Assembly: GCA_002794705.1 (NCBI GenBank)
Contig: PGTK01000009.1
Coordinates: 6,898-70,897, forward strand
Direction: 5' to 3'
Length of the DNA stretch: 64,000 bases
Source: Candidatus Thermofonsia Clade 1 bacterium
Lineage (GTDB): Bacteria > Chloroflexota > Anaerolineae > Aggregatilineales > UBA2796
The notes under the pieces were generated by a model. That model was not told where the DNA came from. It saw only the letters and a program-made list of their open reading frames with translations, and did no database searches. The position numbers were made by a program, and so were the translations under genes. The stretch's first letter is position 1. Each line of letters opens with the position of its first letter. Below are positions 1 to 8,916 of this stretch, in pieces.

Positions 1-930
1 CAAGCGCTCCGAGCGCTCAATCCTTTGGAAGAGAACTACATCCACTTGGCAGTGGCACAGCCCGGCGCGCCGCTCCATGTCTACGGCGATGCTCTGCGGC
101 GGATGAGCAACACGCTGAACTATCTCTACACAGATGGCAAGCGCTACTGGTACGATACGCGCCCAACGCTCAATCGCTTGGCGCAGGATCGGGCGCAGGC
201 GCTGCCCCGTGAGGAAGTGCTCGCAGAGGCAGCTGATCGGCTGAGCAGCGATGAGCTGTTGATCCAGCGCTGGTCGCCTCAGAATCTCCTCGAAGAGCTG
301 AATGAGTATCTATGGCGCGATCAGCCGCACGTGGGCTTGCAACAGCTGTGGAGCTACTTGGCTCAATACTGCTATTTGCCGCGCCTGCGCGACCAAAACG
401 TGCTGCAGGAGACGATCCGTCAAGGTGTGGCGAACAATGTGTTTGGCTATGCCAGAGCCGTCCGTGAAGATGGGAAATATGAGGGCTTGGTGCTAGGTGG
501 CAGGACGGATATCCGCTTTGACGCTCAGTCCGTAATTGTGCGCGCTGAGGTGGCGCGTGCGGAGCTTGAGGCTATGCGCCCAAAGCCGTCTACACCTTCG
601 GATACATCGTCAAGTGCTGGGTCGCTCACTACGAAGCCATCAGGGGAAGGCTGCATAGTGGATCCGCTTCCTCCGCCTCCGCCTTCTCCTTCGCTGCCCA
701 AGATGCGCTATTACGGCATCGTAGACCTCGATCCGCGCTGCATGTCCGATCAAGCGCAACAGATCGCTGGGGAGATCGTTAGTCTCCTAACGAACTTGTC
801 AGATGTAGATGTCACAATCACGCTCACCATAGATGCTGTGCGTCCTGATGGGTTTGATGAAAAGACTATGCGCGATATCCGCGAAAATAGCCGCACGCTG
901 AACTTCAAGTCGTACGGCTTCACAGAGTAG
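1..930 (+). CDS. C-terminal part of a DUF499-family ATPase (5' truncated)
   Basis: The frame is open from base 1, so the gene begins outside the window; the first possible in-window start, a TTG at 25, is not a real start. The segment YLYTDGKRYWYDTRPTL (roughly residues 40-56 of the visible part) and the C-terminal block from RYYGIVDLDP to LNFKSYGF match my memory of DUF499-type ATPases. A Pro/Ser-rich linker (about residues 185-225) separates the two. The nucleotide-binding part lies upstream and cannot be checked. Members of this family are often annotated as anti-phage-associated and sit with DUF1156 methyltransferases and helicases, so the left edge may be the end of a defence island. That is inference, since no partner gene is visible here. 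An unrelated promoter and acyltransferase follow directly. Confidence 0.6.
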   Translation, partial: QALRALNPLEENYIHLAVAQPGAPLHVYGDALRRMSNTLNYLYTDGKRYWYDTRPTLNRLAQDRAQALPREEVLAEAADRLSSDELLIQRWSPQNLLEELNEYLWRDQPHVGLQQLWSYLAQYCYLPRLRDQNVLQETIRQGVANNVFGYARAVREDGKYEGLVLGGRTDIRFDAQSVIVRAEVARAELEAMRPKPSTPSDTSSSAGSLTTKPSGEGCIVDPLPPPPPSPSLPKMRYYGIVDLDPRCMSDQAQQIAGEIVSLLTNLSDVDVTITLTIDAVRPDGFDEKTMRDIRENSRTLNFKSYGFTE

Positions 931-941
931 GCGGCGCTCTT

Positions 942-950
942 TGCTATAAT
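942..950 (+). promoter_or_regulatory. Extended -10 promoter
   Basis: TG-C-TATAAT lies 7 bp before an ATG at 958. No good -35 is visible, which is typical of extended -10 promoters. It would serve the mini-ORF and acyltransferase operon. Confidence 0.55.
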
Positions 951-957
951 ACGCGCC

Positions 958-993
958 ATGCTCAGCATCACAGCAAGGCTCAGCAGCTTATGA
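958..993 (+). CDS. Possible 11-codon leader peptide overlapping the acyltransferase start
   Basis: ATG at 958 opens a short frame (MLSITARLSSL) whose TGA at 991-993 overlaps the ATG of the next gene at 990. The predicted transcription start is at about 957, so this ATG would be nearly leaderless. The overlap could couple translation to the acyltransferase, whose own ribosome-binding site is poor. It could also be chance, and no product is claimed. Confidence 0.25.
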   Translation: MLSITARLSSL

Positions 994-2192
994 CACTTGC
1001 TTTGATCGGCGGCATGGCGCTTTGCGCGCTGATCGCGCCGTTTTTCAGTGCGTTGCGCTTGCCGCTTTTGCTGCTTGCCAGCGCGATCTTTCTGGTCTTA
1101 TTGCAGTGGGATGTCTCACCGACGCTCTGGTTGCCTTTGGCGTCGGTGGGGCTGACCGTGGGCGTGTGGTGGCTGACTCAGCACGACTCGCCGTCGCGGC
1201 GGCGCATGGCGCTCATGGCGATGCTGTGCATCATCGGCATTTTTGCCGCGCTGAAGTTGCCCGCGCTGCAAGCGGCGGGCGGCGGCACGCTCAACATCGG
1301 TCAGACTGTGGCGTGGGTCGGCTTTTCGTATCTCGCCTTTCGGCTGTTGCACGTCTTGCTGGATTTTCGCAGCGGCAGATTGAAGCAGTTGCCGTTGCCG
1401 CAGTTCGCACTTTACGCGCTCTTTTTTCCCGCCATTGCCGCCGGCCCGATCGCACGCATTGAGCAATTCGCTCAGGCGCTTGCCGCGCCGCTCAGCGCGG
1501 AGCGCTTCAGGCAGGGCGCGCTGCGCGTTGTGCGCGGCTTGTTCAAGAAATTCATCCTAGCTGACTCTCTAGCGCTCGTGGCACTTTCGCCGCAATTGGC
1601 GACCGATGCACAGACGGGGACTTTGGTCAGCGCGCTGATGCTCTGGCTGATGGTCTATGCCTATGCCTTTCGGCTGTACTGGGATTTCAGCGGCTACACA
1701 GATATCGCCATTGGCATCGGCATATGGGCAGGCATCAAGCTGCCGGAGAATTTTGACGCGCCCTATCTCAAGCGGAATTTGCAGGCATTCTGGAATAGCT
1801 GGCATATCACGCTCTCAACGTGGTTCCGCCTGTACTTTTTCACGCCTGCCAGCCGCGAGTTGCTGCGCACGCCGCTCAAGGCGTGGCGCGAGGGCGTGGT
1901 CTTGCTGGCACAGCTCAGCACAATGATCTTGATCGGCTTGTGGCACGGCGCAACGCTGAATTTTGTGCTGTGGGGCGCGTGGCATGGTGCGGGCTTGTGG
2001 CTTTTCAGGCAGTGGTCGGCGCGGACGGCAAGCTGGGATGCTTTCGTGCAGGCGCGTCCGTTTTTGGCGCGCATAGTCGGCGTCTTGAGCGTGCTCACGA
2101 CCTTTCACTATGTGGCGCTCGGCTGGATTTTCTTCGCCCTGCCAGAGCCAGCGCTGATCGGCAAGGTCTTAGGAGGCTTGATCGGCAGATGA
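990..2192 (+). CDS. MBOAT-family membrane O-acyltransferase (AlgI/DltB-like)
   Basis: A polytopic membrane protein of 400 residues. The family signature is clear: YWDFSGYTDIAIG around residue 230, NFDAPYLKRNLQAFWNSWHITLS around 255, and GLWHGATLNFVLWGAWHG around 315-330, containing the His residues that mark the active site of membrane-bound O-acyltransferases. Such proteins move acyl (often acetyl) groups across the membrane onto extracellular polysaccharides or cell-wall polymers. The next gene overlaps by four bases (ATGA) and encodes an SGNH-like protein, the usual pairing for polysaccharide O-acetylation (compare AlgI with AlgJ/AlgX). It is shorter than AlgI (about 520 residues). The acceptor is unknown. 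The start at 990 has only a weak Shine-Dalgarno sequence. Confidence 0.85.
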   Translation: MTLALIGGMALCALIAPFFSALRLPLLLLASAIFLVLLQWDVSPTLWLPLASVGLTVGVWWLTQHDSPSRRRMALMAMLCIIGIFAALKLPALQAAGGGTLNIGQTVAWVGFSYLAFRLLHVLLDFRSGRLKQLPLPQFALYALFFPAIAAGPIARIEQFAQALAAPLSAERFRQGALRVVRGLFKKFILADSLALVALSPQLATDAQTGTLVSALMLWLMVYAYAFRLYWDFSGYTDIAIGIGIWAGIKLPENFDAPYLKRNLQAFWNSWHITLSTWFRLYFFTPASRELLRTPLKAWREGVVLLAQLSTMILIGLWHGATLNFVLWGAWHGAGLWLFRQWSARTASWDAFVQARPFLARIVGVLSVLTTFHYVALGWIFFALPEPALIGKVLGGLIGR

Positions 2193-3316
2193 GCGACTCG
2201 TTGCGCCTGTGGCGTGTCTTGATCAAGGCGGCGGCGCTGTTTGTCATGTTCAATGTGGCTTGGTATATGGCGCAGCCGCTCAGTTGGCTCAATCGCCTCA
2301 GCGTCTACGGCGCGCTCTTTCCGCCGCGAGAGCGCTTTCCCTTTGCAGAGTTTCCTGAGGCGTCCTACGCTGTGACCGTCAATAACATCGATCAGCTTTT
2401 TGCCTCGCATCGCATAGCGCGTCCGAAGGCGGCGGATGAGTTCCGCGTAGCCATGCTGGGCGATTCGGCGATCTGGGGCTACCTATTGCGCGCCGATCAG
2501 ACGCAAGCGGCTTGCATCAATGCGCTTGATTTGCGCCTAAAAGACGGACGCCGTGTGCGCGCCTACAATTTGGGCTATCCTACGCTGACCGTGGTCAAGG
2601 ATTTTTTGATCTTGCGCCGCGCCTTTGCGCACGCGCCCGATCTGATCATTTGGTCAACCTCGCTTGCCTCGCTGTATCCGTCGGATCAGCTTGATTTTCC
2701 GCTCATCTTGGCGCATCGGGAGGAAGTCTCTGAGCTGCAGGGGCAATATGCCTTCAAACTGGATCAGTATCCGTTGCCGCCGCGCTCATGGCAGGAGCGC
2801 ACTTTCTTCGGTCAGCGCCGCGACCTTGCCGATTGGCTGCGCCATCAGCTCTACGCGCCCGCGTGGGCAAGCACGCGCCTTGATCACGTCTTGCCGCGCT
2901 TTATCGCGCCGCACCCTGTGAACTTGATCCCTGATGATAACGTCCTTTCGGTCAATGTGCTGCGCCTGCGCGAGGCGGGCAAGATCGCGCCCGAAGACCT
3001 GAACTTCGACGTGCTGAAGGCAGGCGTAGACCTCGCAGCGGCGCAGGGCGTGCCGACTATCCTAGTGAATGAGCCGATATATCGCAATGAAGCGAATCCG
3101 TTGCGCTACAATACCTACTATCCGCGCTGGGCGTATGACAGCTATCGTGTTGCCTTTCAACAGGTCGCTCAGCGCGAGGATTGGCGCTACCTTGACCTCT
3201 GGGACGCCGCGCCCGCCGATCAGTTCACAGACACCGACTTTCACCTGACCGCAGCCGCTAATTGCGCCTACGCCGAACGGCTCATCCGCCTCGCCCTTGA
3301 GGATCAGCTGCCCTAA
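2189..3316 (+). CDS. SGNH/GDSL-like protein, probable O-acetylation partner
   Basis: 375 residues with one N-terminal membrane segment (about residues 10-28), then a domain starting FRVAMLGDSAIWG that holds the SGNH nucleophile motif GDS (Ser93). Near the C-terminus, TDTDFHLTAAAN supplies a DxxH-like Asp/His pair (DFH). This suits a periplasmic or extracellular esterase/acetyltransferase of the AlgJ/AlgX type that completes acyl transfer begun by the MBOAT protein. The ATG at 2189 overlaps the upstream stop and is preceded by AGGAGG at 2171. The open frame extends upstream inside the MBOAT gene, but this start is favoured by the ribosome-binding site and the overlap. Confidence 0.7.
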   Translation: MSDSLRLWRVLIKAAALFVMFNVAWYMAQPLSWLNRLSVYGALFPPRERFPFAEFPEASYAVTVNNIDQLFASHRIARPKAADEFRVAMLGDSAIWGYLLRADQTQAACINALDLRLKDGRRVRAYNLGYPTLTVVKDFLILRRAFAHAPDLIIWSTSLASLYPSDQLDFPLILAHREEVSELQGQYAFKLDQYPLPPRSWQERTFFGQRRDLADWLRHQLYAPAWASTRLDHVLPRFIAPHPVNLIPDDNVLSVNVLRLREAGKIAPEDLNFDVLKAGVDLAAAQGVPTILVNEPIYRNEANPLRYNTYYPRWAYDSYRVAFQQVAQREDWRYLDLWDAAPADQFTDTDFHLTAAANCAYAERLIRLALEDQLP

Positions 3317-3342
3317 AAGTGCCACACAGTGGCGCGCCTGCC

Positions 3343-3368
3343 CCCTTTCCCTGCCTGCGGGGAAAGGG
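3343..3368 (+). terminator. GC-rich hairpin after the acyltransferase operon
   Basis: CCCTTTCCC and GGGAAAGGG form a perfect 9-bp stem with an 8-nt loop, between the SGNH gene and the gyrA promoter. There is no U-run, so intrinsic termination is uncertain; it may be a dispersed intergenic repeat. Confidence 0.4.
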
Positions 3369-3384
3369 TAGGGGATAGGGGGTC

Positions 3385-3413
3385 TTGCCTTGCCCGCCGA
3401 CCTATGCTATACT
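3385..3413 (+). promoter_or_regulatory. gyrA promoter
   Basis: TTGCCT (3385-3390), a 17-bp spacer and TATACT (3408-3413) form a good sigma-70 promoter about 85 bp upstream of the gyrA start. Confidence 0.7.
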
Positions 3414-3498
3414 CAGAACAAACGTTCTTTTGACAGTTACAGCGTGGCTGCCTTATCATTCACTCCGTTTGTATTCACAAGCACGCGAGAAAAGCACT

Positions 3499-5991
3499 GT
3501 GACAACACCTACAATCGGCTCGGTCAGACCCGTGAATATTGATGAGCAAATGCGCGAGGCGTACCTTGACTACGCCATGAGCGTGATCGTCGCCCGCGCC
3601 CTGCCCGATGCCCGCGACGGCTTGAAGCCCGTGCAGCGGCGCATTCTCTACGTGATGCACGAGATGGGCTTGCGCCCTGAGGCGCCCTACAAAAAAAGCG
3701 CACGTATTGTGGGCGAGGTGCTGGGCAAGTTTCATCCGCACGGCGATCAAGCCATTTATGAGGCAATGGCGCGCCTTGCCCAAGATTTTTCCGTGCGCTA
3801 CGAGCTGGTAGATGGACAGGGCAACTTCGGGAGCATTGACGGCGACTCGCCCGCTGCTATGCGCTATACGGAAGCGCGCTTGACGCCCATTGGCATGGAG
3901 CTGCTGACCGATATTGACCGCGAGACAGTTGACTTCGTAGATAACTTTGATGGGTCGCTGCAGGAGCCAGCTGTACTGCCCGCCGCGATCCCGAATTTGC
4001 TGATCAACGGCTCTAGCGGCATTGCCGTCGGCATGAGCACGAACGTGCCACCGCACAATTTGGGCGAGGTCTGTGATGCGCTGGTCTACATGCTTGCCAA
4101 TTGGGAGCGCCTTGACGAAATAGACGTGCATGACCTGATGCGCTTCATCAAAGGTCCGGATTTTCCCACAGGTGGGCTGCTCTATCGCGGCGGCGACGGC
4201 AAAAATGCCACTGAGTACGAAGATATGCTGGTGGCAGCCTATGCCACTGGGCGCGGCAAACTGACCCTGCGCGCCAAAGTCCATATTGAGAGCCTTGAGC
4301 GCGGCAAGACGCGCATTATCGTCAGCGAGATTCCCTATCAGATCAACAAGAACAGTCTGCTGGAGCGCATTGCCGATCTGGTGCGCGACGGCAAGATTGA
4401 CGGCATCAGCGATCTGCGCGATGAGTCGGATCGGCAGGGCTTGCGCGTGGTGATCGAGTGCAAAAGCAACGCCGATCCCGCTGCTGTGCTGAAAGATTTG
4501 TTCAAATACACGCCGCTGCAAAGCACCTTCGGCGTGATCATGCTGGCACTGGTGGATGGTGAGCCGCGCACGCTCACGCTCAAGCAGGCGCTGCGAGTCT
4601 ATCTCGATTATCGCTTTGAGGTGGTGCGTCGCCGCTCCCTGCACGATCTAGAGCGCGCTCGCGCCCGTGCGCACATCCTAGAGGGCTTGCTGATCGCCCT
4701 GCGCTTCCTCGACCGCGTCATCAGAGTCATCCGCGAGAGCGAAAATAGCGATGAAGCACGCGGCGCGCTGATGTACCAGTTTGGACTCTCAGAGGCGCAG
4801 GCGAGCGCCATTCTAGACCTGCAATTGCGCCGCCTTGCCGCCCTTGAGCAGGAGAAAATCCAGAGCGAATACCGCGAAAAGCAGGCGCAAATCGCCTACC
4901 TTGAGCAGCTCTTGGCGAATCCAAAGCTCATGCGCAAGGTTATCGCCGATGAGCTACGCGACATCAAAAAGCGCTATGCCGATCCGCGCCGCACCACGAT
5001 CCTGAGCGGCGCCGCCGCTGATGTGCGCCCTGAAGACCTCCTCGCCCACTCAGAGAGCACGTGGGTCGCTTTGACGCACAGCGGCAAGATCAGCCGCACC
5101 TACCAAGACGCGCCGCCTAAGATCACGGCACAAACCCAAGACCCGCCCCGTTTTCTCTTGCGCAGCAACACGGCGGATATTCTGTACCTGTTCACCGCCG
5201 ATGGGCGCGCCGCCACGATCCCCGTCCAGAACTTGCCGCTGACTGATGAGCCGAGCGAAGGCGGCGACGTGATCTCCATGTGCGATCTGCGCGAGAGCGG
5301 GCAAGTGATCGGCGCGCTCAGCCTCTTGCCCAGCTTCAAAGAGGGCTACCTGTTCCTAGCGACCGAAAACGGCGATGTCAAGCGCGTGCGCATCGCCGAT
5401 CTGCCCGCGCTCTCAGCGCGTGCCGTCTCGATCATCAATCTAGGCGAGGATCGGCTAGTCGCGGCGCATTTCTCGCGTGAGGAAGACGAGGCGATCCTAG
5501 TCACAGCGGAGGCGCAAGCCATTCGCTTCAAACTCTCTGAGGTGCGTCCGATGGGCTTGGCGGCGGGCGGCGTGCGCGGCATTCGGCTGAATAAAAGCGA
5601 CAAAGTGGTCAGCGCCCAGATCGTCCGCGCTGAAGGCGCGCTCTGGACAGTGACTGAGAACGGCGCCGCCAAAAGTTCGCCTATGGCGGAATATCCCGTG
5701 CAGGGACGCGGCGGCGCAGGCGGGCTGACCATGCGCCTGATGTCAGGCGACCGCATTGCGGCAGCAGTTATCGGCACGCCAATGGACTTGGTGATCGTGC
5801 TGACAGCGCACGGGCGCTTCCGCGTGGTGAAATTCCGCGATGCGCCGCATGGCAGGCGCGACCTAAACGGCGATCTGATCGGCATTCGCCTCAGCCGCGG
5901 CGATAGGGTCTGTGCCCTGATGCAGATCGTGGCGCGCCCAGAGCCGTTGCCGATAGAAAGTCCGAATGGGGCAAGCGATCCGACGGTCTAG
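3499..5991 (+). CDS. gyrA: DNA gyrase subunit A
   Basis: Type II topoisomerase subunit that cuts and rejoins DNA; with GyrB it introduces negative supercoils. The breakage domain begins [21 protein letters not shown], and the catalytic Tyr123 lies in RYTEARL. The C-terminal beta-pinwheel runs from about residue 510. The GyrA-box, usually QRRGGKG, reads QGRGGAG (near base 5700), so wrapping activity may differ; a ParC-like role cannot be fully excluded. I chose the GTG at 3499 (830 residues), because the longer frame from 3385 would start inside the promoter. The gene ends in a CTAG palindrome that also contains the stop of the convergent rsmG. Confidence 0.95.
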   Translation: MTTPTIGSVRPVNIDEQMREAYLDYAMSVIVARALPDARDGLKPVQRRILYVMHEMGLRPEAPYKKSARIVGEVLGKFHPHGDQAIYEAMARLAQDFSVRYELVDGQGNFGSIDGDSPAAMRYTEARLTPIGMELLTDIDRETVDFVDNFDGSLQEPAVLPAAIPNLLINGSSGIAVGMSTNVPPHNLGEVCDALVYMLANWERLDEIDVHDLMRFIKGPDFPTGGLLYRGGDGKNATEYEDMLVAAYATGRGKLTLRAKVHIESLERGKTRIIVSEIPYQINKNSLLERIADLVRDGKIDGISDLRDESDRQGLRVVIECKSNADPAAVLKDLFKYTPLQSTFGVIMLALVDGEPRTLTLKQALRVYLDYRFEVVRRRSLHDLERARARAHILEGLLIALRFLDRVIRVIRESENSDEARGALMYQFGLSEAQASAILDLQLRRLAALEQEKIQSEYREKQAQIAYLEQLLANPKLMRKVIADELRDIKKRYADPRRTTILSGAAADVRPEDLLAHSESTWVALTHSGKISRTYQDAPPKITAQTQDPPRFLLRSNTADILYLFTADGRAATIPVQNLPLTDEPSEGGDVISMCDLRESGQVIGALSLLPSFKEGYLFLATENGDVKRVRIADLPALSARAVSIINLGEDRLVAAHFSREEDEAILVTAEAQAIRFKLSEVRPMGLAAGGVRGIRLNKSDKVVSAQIVRAEGALWTVTENGAAKSSPMAEYPVQGRGGAGGLTMRLMSGDRIAAAVIGTPMDLVIVLTAHGRFRVVKFRDAPHGRRDLNGDLIGIRLSRGDRVCALMQIVARPEPLPIESPNGASDPTV

Positions 5992-6704
5992 AGCGGCTTT
6001 TTGGCGGGCAAGCCGGGCTTGCGGGGATAAGCGTGCGGTGTAGGCGCGATTTTCTCAATGATCACAAGGTAGTGCAGCTCAGCGACCTCAGGCAACGTCA
6101 CTGGCACAATCCGTGAGACGCGCCCGCCTAGGATTCGTAGCGCGTTCGCTGCCTCGCCTGCCTCGCGCTCGGCGCTCTCGCCTTTCATCGCCACGCACAA
6201 TCCGCCCACTCGCGCCAAAGGCAACAGGTATTCAGCTAGAATCGGCATGTGCGCCACAGCGCGCGCCACTACAAAGTCGTAGCACTCGCGCTGATCGGGC
6301 ATGTGTCCTGCCTCTTCAGCGCGTGCGTTCAAGAATTGCACGTCGGAGAGCCGCAAAACGCCTGCCAAGTGCTGCAAAAAGGCTATCTTTTTGCTCGTAG
6401 CCTCCAGCAAGGTCAGGCGGAGGTCAGGGCGGACGATCTTGAGCGGTACGCCGGGAAAGCCGCCGCCCGTGCCAACATCAATCAGTCTGGCGCCCTGCGG
6501 GATATCCAACGCGCTCAAAAGCGAGAGCGAATCGAGGAAATGGCGTATCTCGATCGCCTCAACGCCCGTGATCGCGGTCAAGTTAGCCCGCGATTTGTTC
6601 CACGCCTCTAGCTCAGCAGCATATTGGACAAATTGCGCCTGTTGTGTTTCAGAGAGCCTCAAATTGAACAGGCGCTGGGCATAGGCAGCCAATCGCTCAG
6701 ACAT
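5988..6704 (-). CDS. rsmG: 16S rRNA (guanine527-N7)-methyltransferase RsmG
   Basis: 238 residues with a class I SAM-methyltransferase fold. [23 protein letters not shown] is the SAM-binding motif I region, followed by [15 protein letters not shown]. Both are characteristic of RsmG (GidB), which methylates G527 of 16S rRNA; in other bacteria its loss gives low-level streptomycin resistance. It lies 2 bp downstream of the TPR gene and is probably co-transcribed with it. The C-terminal tail ([16 protein letters not shown]) matches the conserved end of the family. Its stop codon shares four bases with that of gyrA. Confidence 0.95.
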   Translation of the reverse strand: MSERLAAYAQRLFNLRLSETQQAQFVQYAAELEAWNKSRANLTAITGVEAIEIRHFLDSLSLLSALDIPQGARLIDVGTGGGFPGVPLKIVRPDLRLTLLEATSKKIAFLQHLAGVLRLSDVQFLNARAEEAGHMPDQRECYDFVVARAVAHMPILAEYLLPLARVGGLCVAMKGESAEREAGEAANALRILGGRVSRIVPVTLPEVAELHYLVIIEKIAPTPHAYPRKPGLPAKKPL

Positions 6705-6706
6705 GG

Positions 6707-8017
6707 CTACAGACGGCTCTGGGCGGCGGCATTCAGCACCTTAGCGACCAGTGGCGCGCTATAGAAGGTCTGGCGCAACTGCATATCGCCAATGCTCTTA
6801 GCGATTTGCTCAAGGATATCAGCTGCGATGCTGTAGTGCATAGCGGCGGTCTCTGGCTGCGTGTGCGTGTAAGCCTCAGCGAGGGCAGCGTGGGTGCGCC
6901 AAATCAGCGCCCGATCCGACGTCGCCTGCGATTCAACGAATGCCTCATGGAAATACTCTTGCGCCTTAGCATGATCGCCTGCAGCGAGCGCACAATAGCC
7001 CAACACTAGCTCAGCGCGGAGCAAATGGCGCTTGGCGTCGCGCTCTTGCGCCAAAGTGAGCAGTTCAAGGGCAACCGTCTCAGCCTGAGCGAAGTCTTCG
7101 AGTTGCCAATGGGCTTCGGCAAGGCTGGCAAGTGCCTGCAACAGATTATCCATCTCGCCTTTCTCTCTAGCCAGCTGGACGGCGCGCTGCAAATATGCCA
7201 AGCCCTCTTCTGTGCGCCCTGTCGCCACGAGATCAACGCCCAAATTGCGCGCAATATCGCTTGTGACGTTACCCTCAAGCAGGTCGCTGGCGCGCTGGTG
7301 ATAGAAAAGTGCCGTGCGCATTGCATACAGGCTCTGATAGGCTTCTCCAGTGTTGCTGCAAATGACGCTCAAGCCGAAGCGCTCATCGAGCGTCTCATAG
7401 AGCTGGATGGCGCGTAGCCAGTGTACAATCGCTTGATAGTAATCACCCAAGTAAGTGTAGCTGATGCCAAGCGTGTTGAGCGTACGCGCACGTCCCTCGA
7501 GATTGTCAATGCGCTCAAAAAGGGCTAGAGCCTGTTGGGCTGTTGAGATAGCCCGTTCCACCTCGCCTGAGAGCCACAGCACGTCAGCGCGGAAGCGCAG
7601 CACAGTCGCCAGACCTGCAGCGTAGCCGCAGCTTTGGGCAAGGCTGGCGCCTTCATCCAGCGCACGCAGCGCTTGCTCATAATCGCCCTGCCGATAGCAC
7701 ATGCGCGCCCAGAGCGCCAACCCCTCTACTTTGCCTTCGGGACGTTTGGTGGCAGCAGCCCACGTTTCAAGGGTCTGCCGCATCTGGGCGAAGTCAGTCC
7801 GCCGATCATGGCATTCCACCATGCGCTTGTATGCCTGATCTAGGAGCACCGCCCAGCGCGGTTCACGCTCAAGATTGGTCTGGATGATTTGCAGCGCATC
7901 TTGGGCGTGTTTCAGTGCTTCAAGATACTGTGTGGCGCGGTAGGCTGCCTGAGCGCGCCCAAGCAAAACTTCTGCACGCCCGTAATCATCCGTCGGTTGC
8001 GAAGTTTTTCGGAGCAT
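6707..8017 (-). CDS. Tetratricopeptide-repeat protein
   Basis: 436 residues made almost entirely of TPR helices, for example YLEALKHAQDALQI near residue 31, YEQALRALDEGASLAQ near 115 and YYQAIVHWLRAIQLYETL near 195. No enzymatic, DNA-binding or membrane segment is visible, so it is probably a cytoplasmic scaffold or regulator. The repeats resemble those fused to regulators in actinobacteria and Chloroflexota, but here they stand alone. GAGGTG lies 8 nt before the ATG. The gene heads a short operon with rsmG. The partner protein is unknown. Confidence 0.75.
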   Translation of the reverse strand: MLRKTSQPTDDYGRAEVLLGRAQAAYRATQYLEALKHAQDALQIIQTNLEREPRWAVLLDQAYKRMVECHDRRTDFAQMRQTLETWAAATKRPEGKVEGLALWARMCYRQGDYEQALRALDEGASLAQSCGYAAGLATVLRFRADVLWLSGEVERAISTAQQALALFERIDNLEGRARTLNTLGISYTYLGDYYQAIVHWLRAIQLYETLDERFGLSVICSNTGEAYQSLYAMRTALFYHQRASDLLEGNVTSDIARNLGVDLVATGRTEEGLAYLQRAVQLAREKGEMDNLLQALASLAEAHWQLEDFAQAETVALELLTLAQERDAKRHLLRAELVLGYCALAAGDHAKAQEYFHEAFVESQATSDRALIWRTHAALAEAYTHTQPETAAMHYSIAADILEQIAKSIGDMQLRQTFYSAPLVAKVLNAAAQSRL

Positions 8018-8163
8018 AGCGAGCTCACCTCAACTGATGTGATGGGCGAATCATGACCAAAAAAACTTCGCACTGCAAGCATTTGTTGAGCAAAATGGCT
8101 TAGCAAATTTGACAAATGCGTCCTATATGTGCGCGATCAAGGTGTAAGCTGCTCTCGGAGACC

Positions 8164-8673
8164 TCAGGCTTTGTGGTAACTCTGAGCCGCGCTACGATGC
8201 ACAAAAGCAAGTTGTGAAGCAGGGATAATGCCCTGCCGCGCCTGAAAGAGCGCATAGATACGCGCATTGCTCACGGGCAGAAACTGCGCTGTGGAGGCAT
8301 CCACAAAGTCTTGGATGCGCATATCAGGCGACATGTGCCAGCGCCCCATGATGGCGTACTGCTCTGTGTAGAGCATCAGTGGCTCGCTGCGCGACGAAAG
8401 CACGATCCCCGAAGGCGGCGCGCTCTCCAGCGCAAGAACTTGAATGGCGCGCTTTAAGACCAATATTTCAGGCTGCACCATCTGTGCTGCCGGATTAGTG
8501 GTATGAACGCCTAACACAACGGCGTTAGTGATGGTCAGCGTGGGCTTTTGATCGTCGTTCAGGAAGGTCAGGAACGTGCCGAGAATGGGCAGTGTGCCGC
8601 GTATTTGAAAAGCGGAAGTCAAAATGGCGACGTTCACATTCACTTGCTCAGGTCCGCGCACAGAGGCGGTCAT
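8164..8673 (-). CDS. Uncharacterised protein with two similar halves (DUF6812-like)
   Basis: 169 residues, no signal peptide or membrane helix. It appears internally duplicated. Residues about 12-55 (VNVAILTSAFQIRG through TITNAVVL) align by eye with residues about 98-142 (LMLYTEQYAIMGRW through LPVSNARIY): each half has a beta strand, an x-I-x-G turn, an FL/FV segment and a TN/SNA strand. This resembles the small beta domain I associate with DUF6812; the family name is tentative. AGGAGAG stands 7 nt before the ATG. A promoter-like element shared with the aspartokinase gene lies about 37 bp upstream. Function unknown. Confidence 0.6.
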   Translation of the reverse strand: MTASVRGPEQVNVNVAILTSAFQIRGTLPILGTFLTFLNDDQKPTLTITNAVVLGVHTTNPAAQMVQPEILVLKRAIQVLALESAPPSGIVLSSRSEPLMLYTEQYAIMGRWHMSPDMRIQDFVDASTAQFLPVSNARIYALFQARQGIIPASQLAFVHRSAAQSYHKA

Positions 8674-8710
8674 AGCAGTCTCTCCTAAAGCGTCTGCGCT
8701 ACATAGACCT

Positions 8711-8744
8711 GATTGGATATCAAATTTAGCCTCTCGTCAAGTCA
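8711..8744 (-). promoter_or_regulatory. Upstream element shared with the aspartokinase gene (copy 1)
   Basis: Read on the minus strand this is TGACTTGAC, ten bases, then ATTTGATATCCAATC. The same blocks with the same spacing recur at 56249-56282 upstream of aspartokinase, also in the minus orientation. TTGAC could act as a -35, and the GATATC-centred block is near-palindromic and could be an operator. See findings. Confidence 0.45.
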
Positions 8745-8883
8745 CTGATCCTGACTCCTCAAAGGCTCAGCGTAATTTACCTATGCGCTGTGCGGCTGAA
8801 CCAGACATCGCTTGATCAGACGGGCGCGATCGCTGAGCGCCTCAATTCCAGCAGCGCGCTGGCGCCCTCCCTTTGCGGGAGTG

Positions 8884-8892
8884 TGATATAAT
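8884..8892 (+). promoter_or_regulatory. Extended -10 promoter of the polysaccharide cluster
   Basis: TG-A-TATAAT lies 24 bp before the ATG of the Wzz-like gene, which has GAGAGGGAG as ribosome-binding site. Confidence 0.6.
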
Positions 8893-8916
8893 CGCGCCGA
8901 TTCTGAGAGGGAGACG

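Noticed and set aside
3475..4644. A 389-codon open frame on the minus strand inside gyrA
   Set aside because: Antisense to a clear gyrA; long mirror frames are common in GC-rich genes and the product has no recognisable motif.
8624..8815. 63-codon plus-strand frame
   Set aside because: Overlaps the start of the minus-strand gene and its upstream element; no ribosome-binding site.
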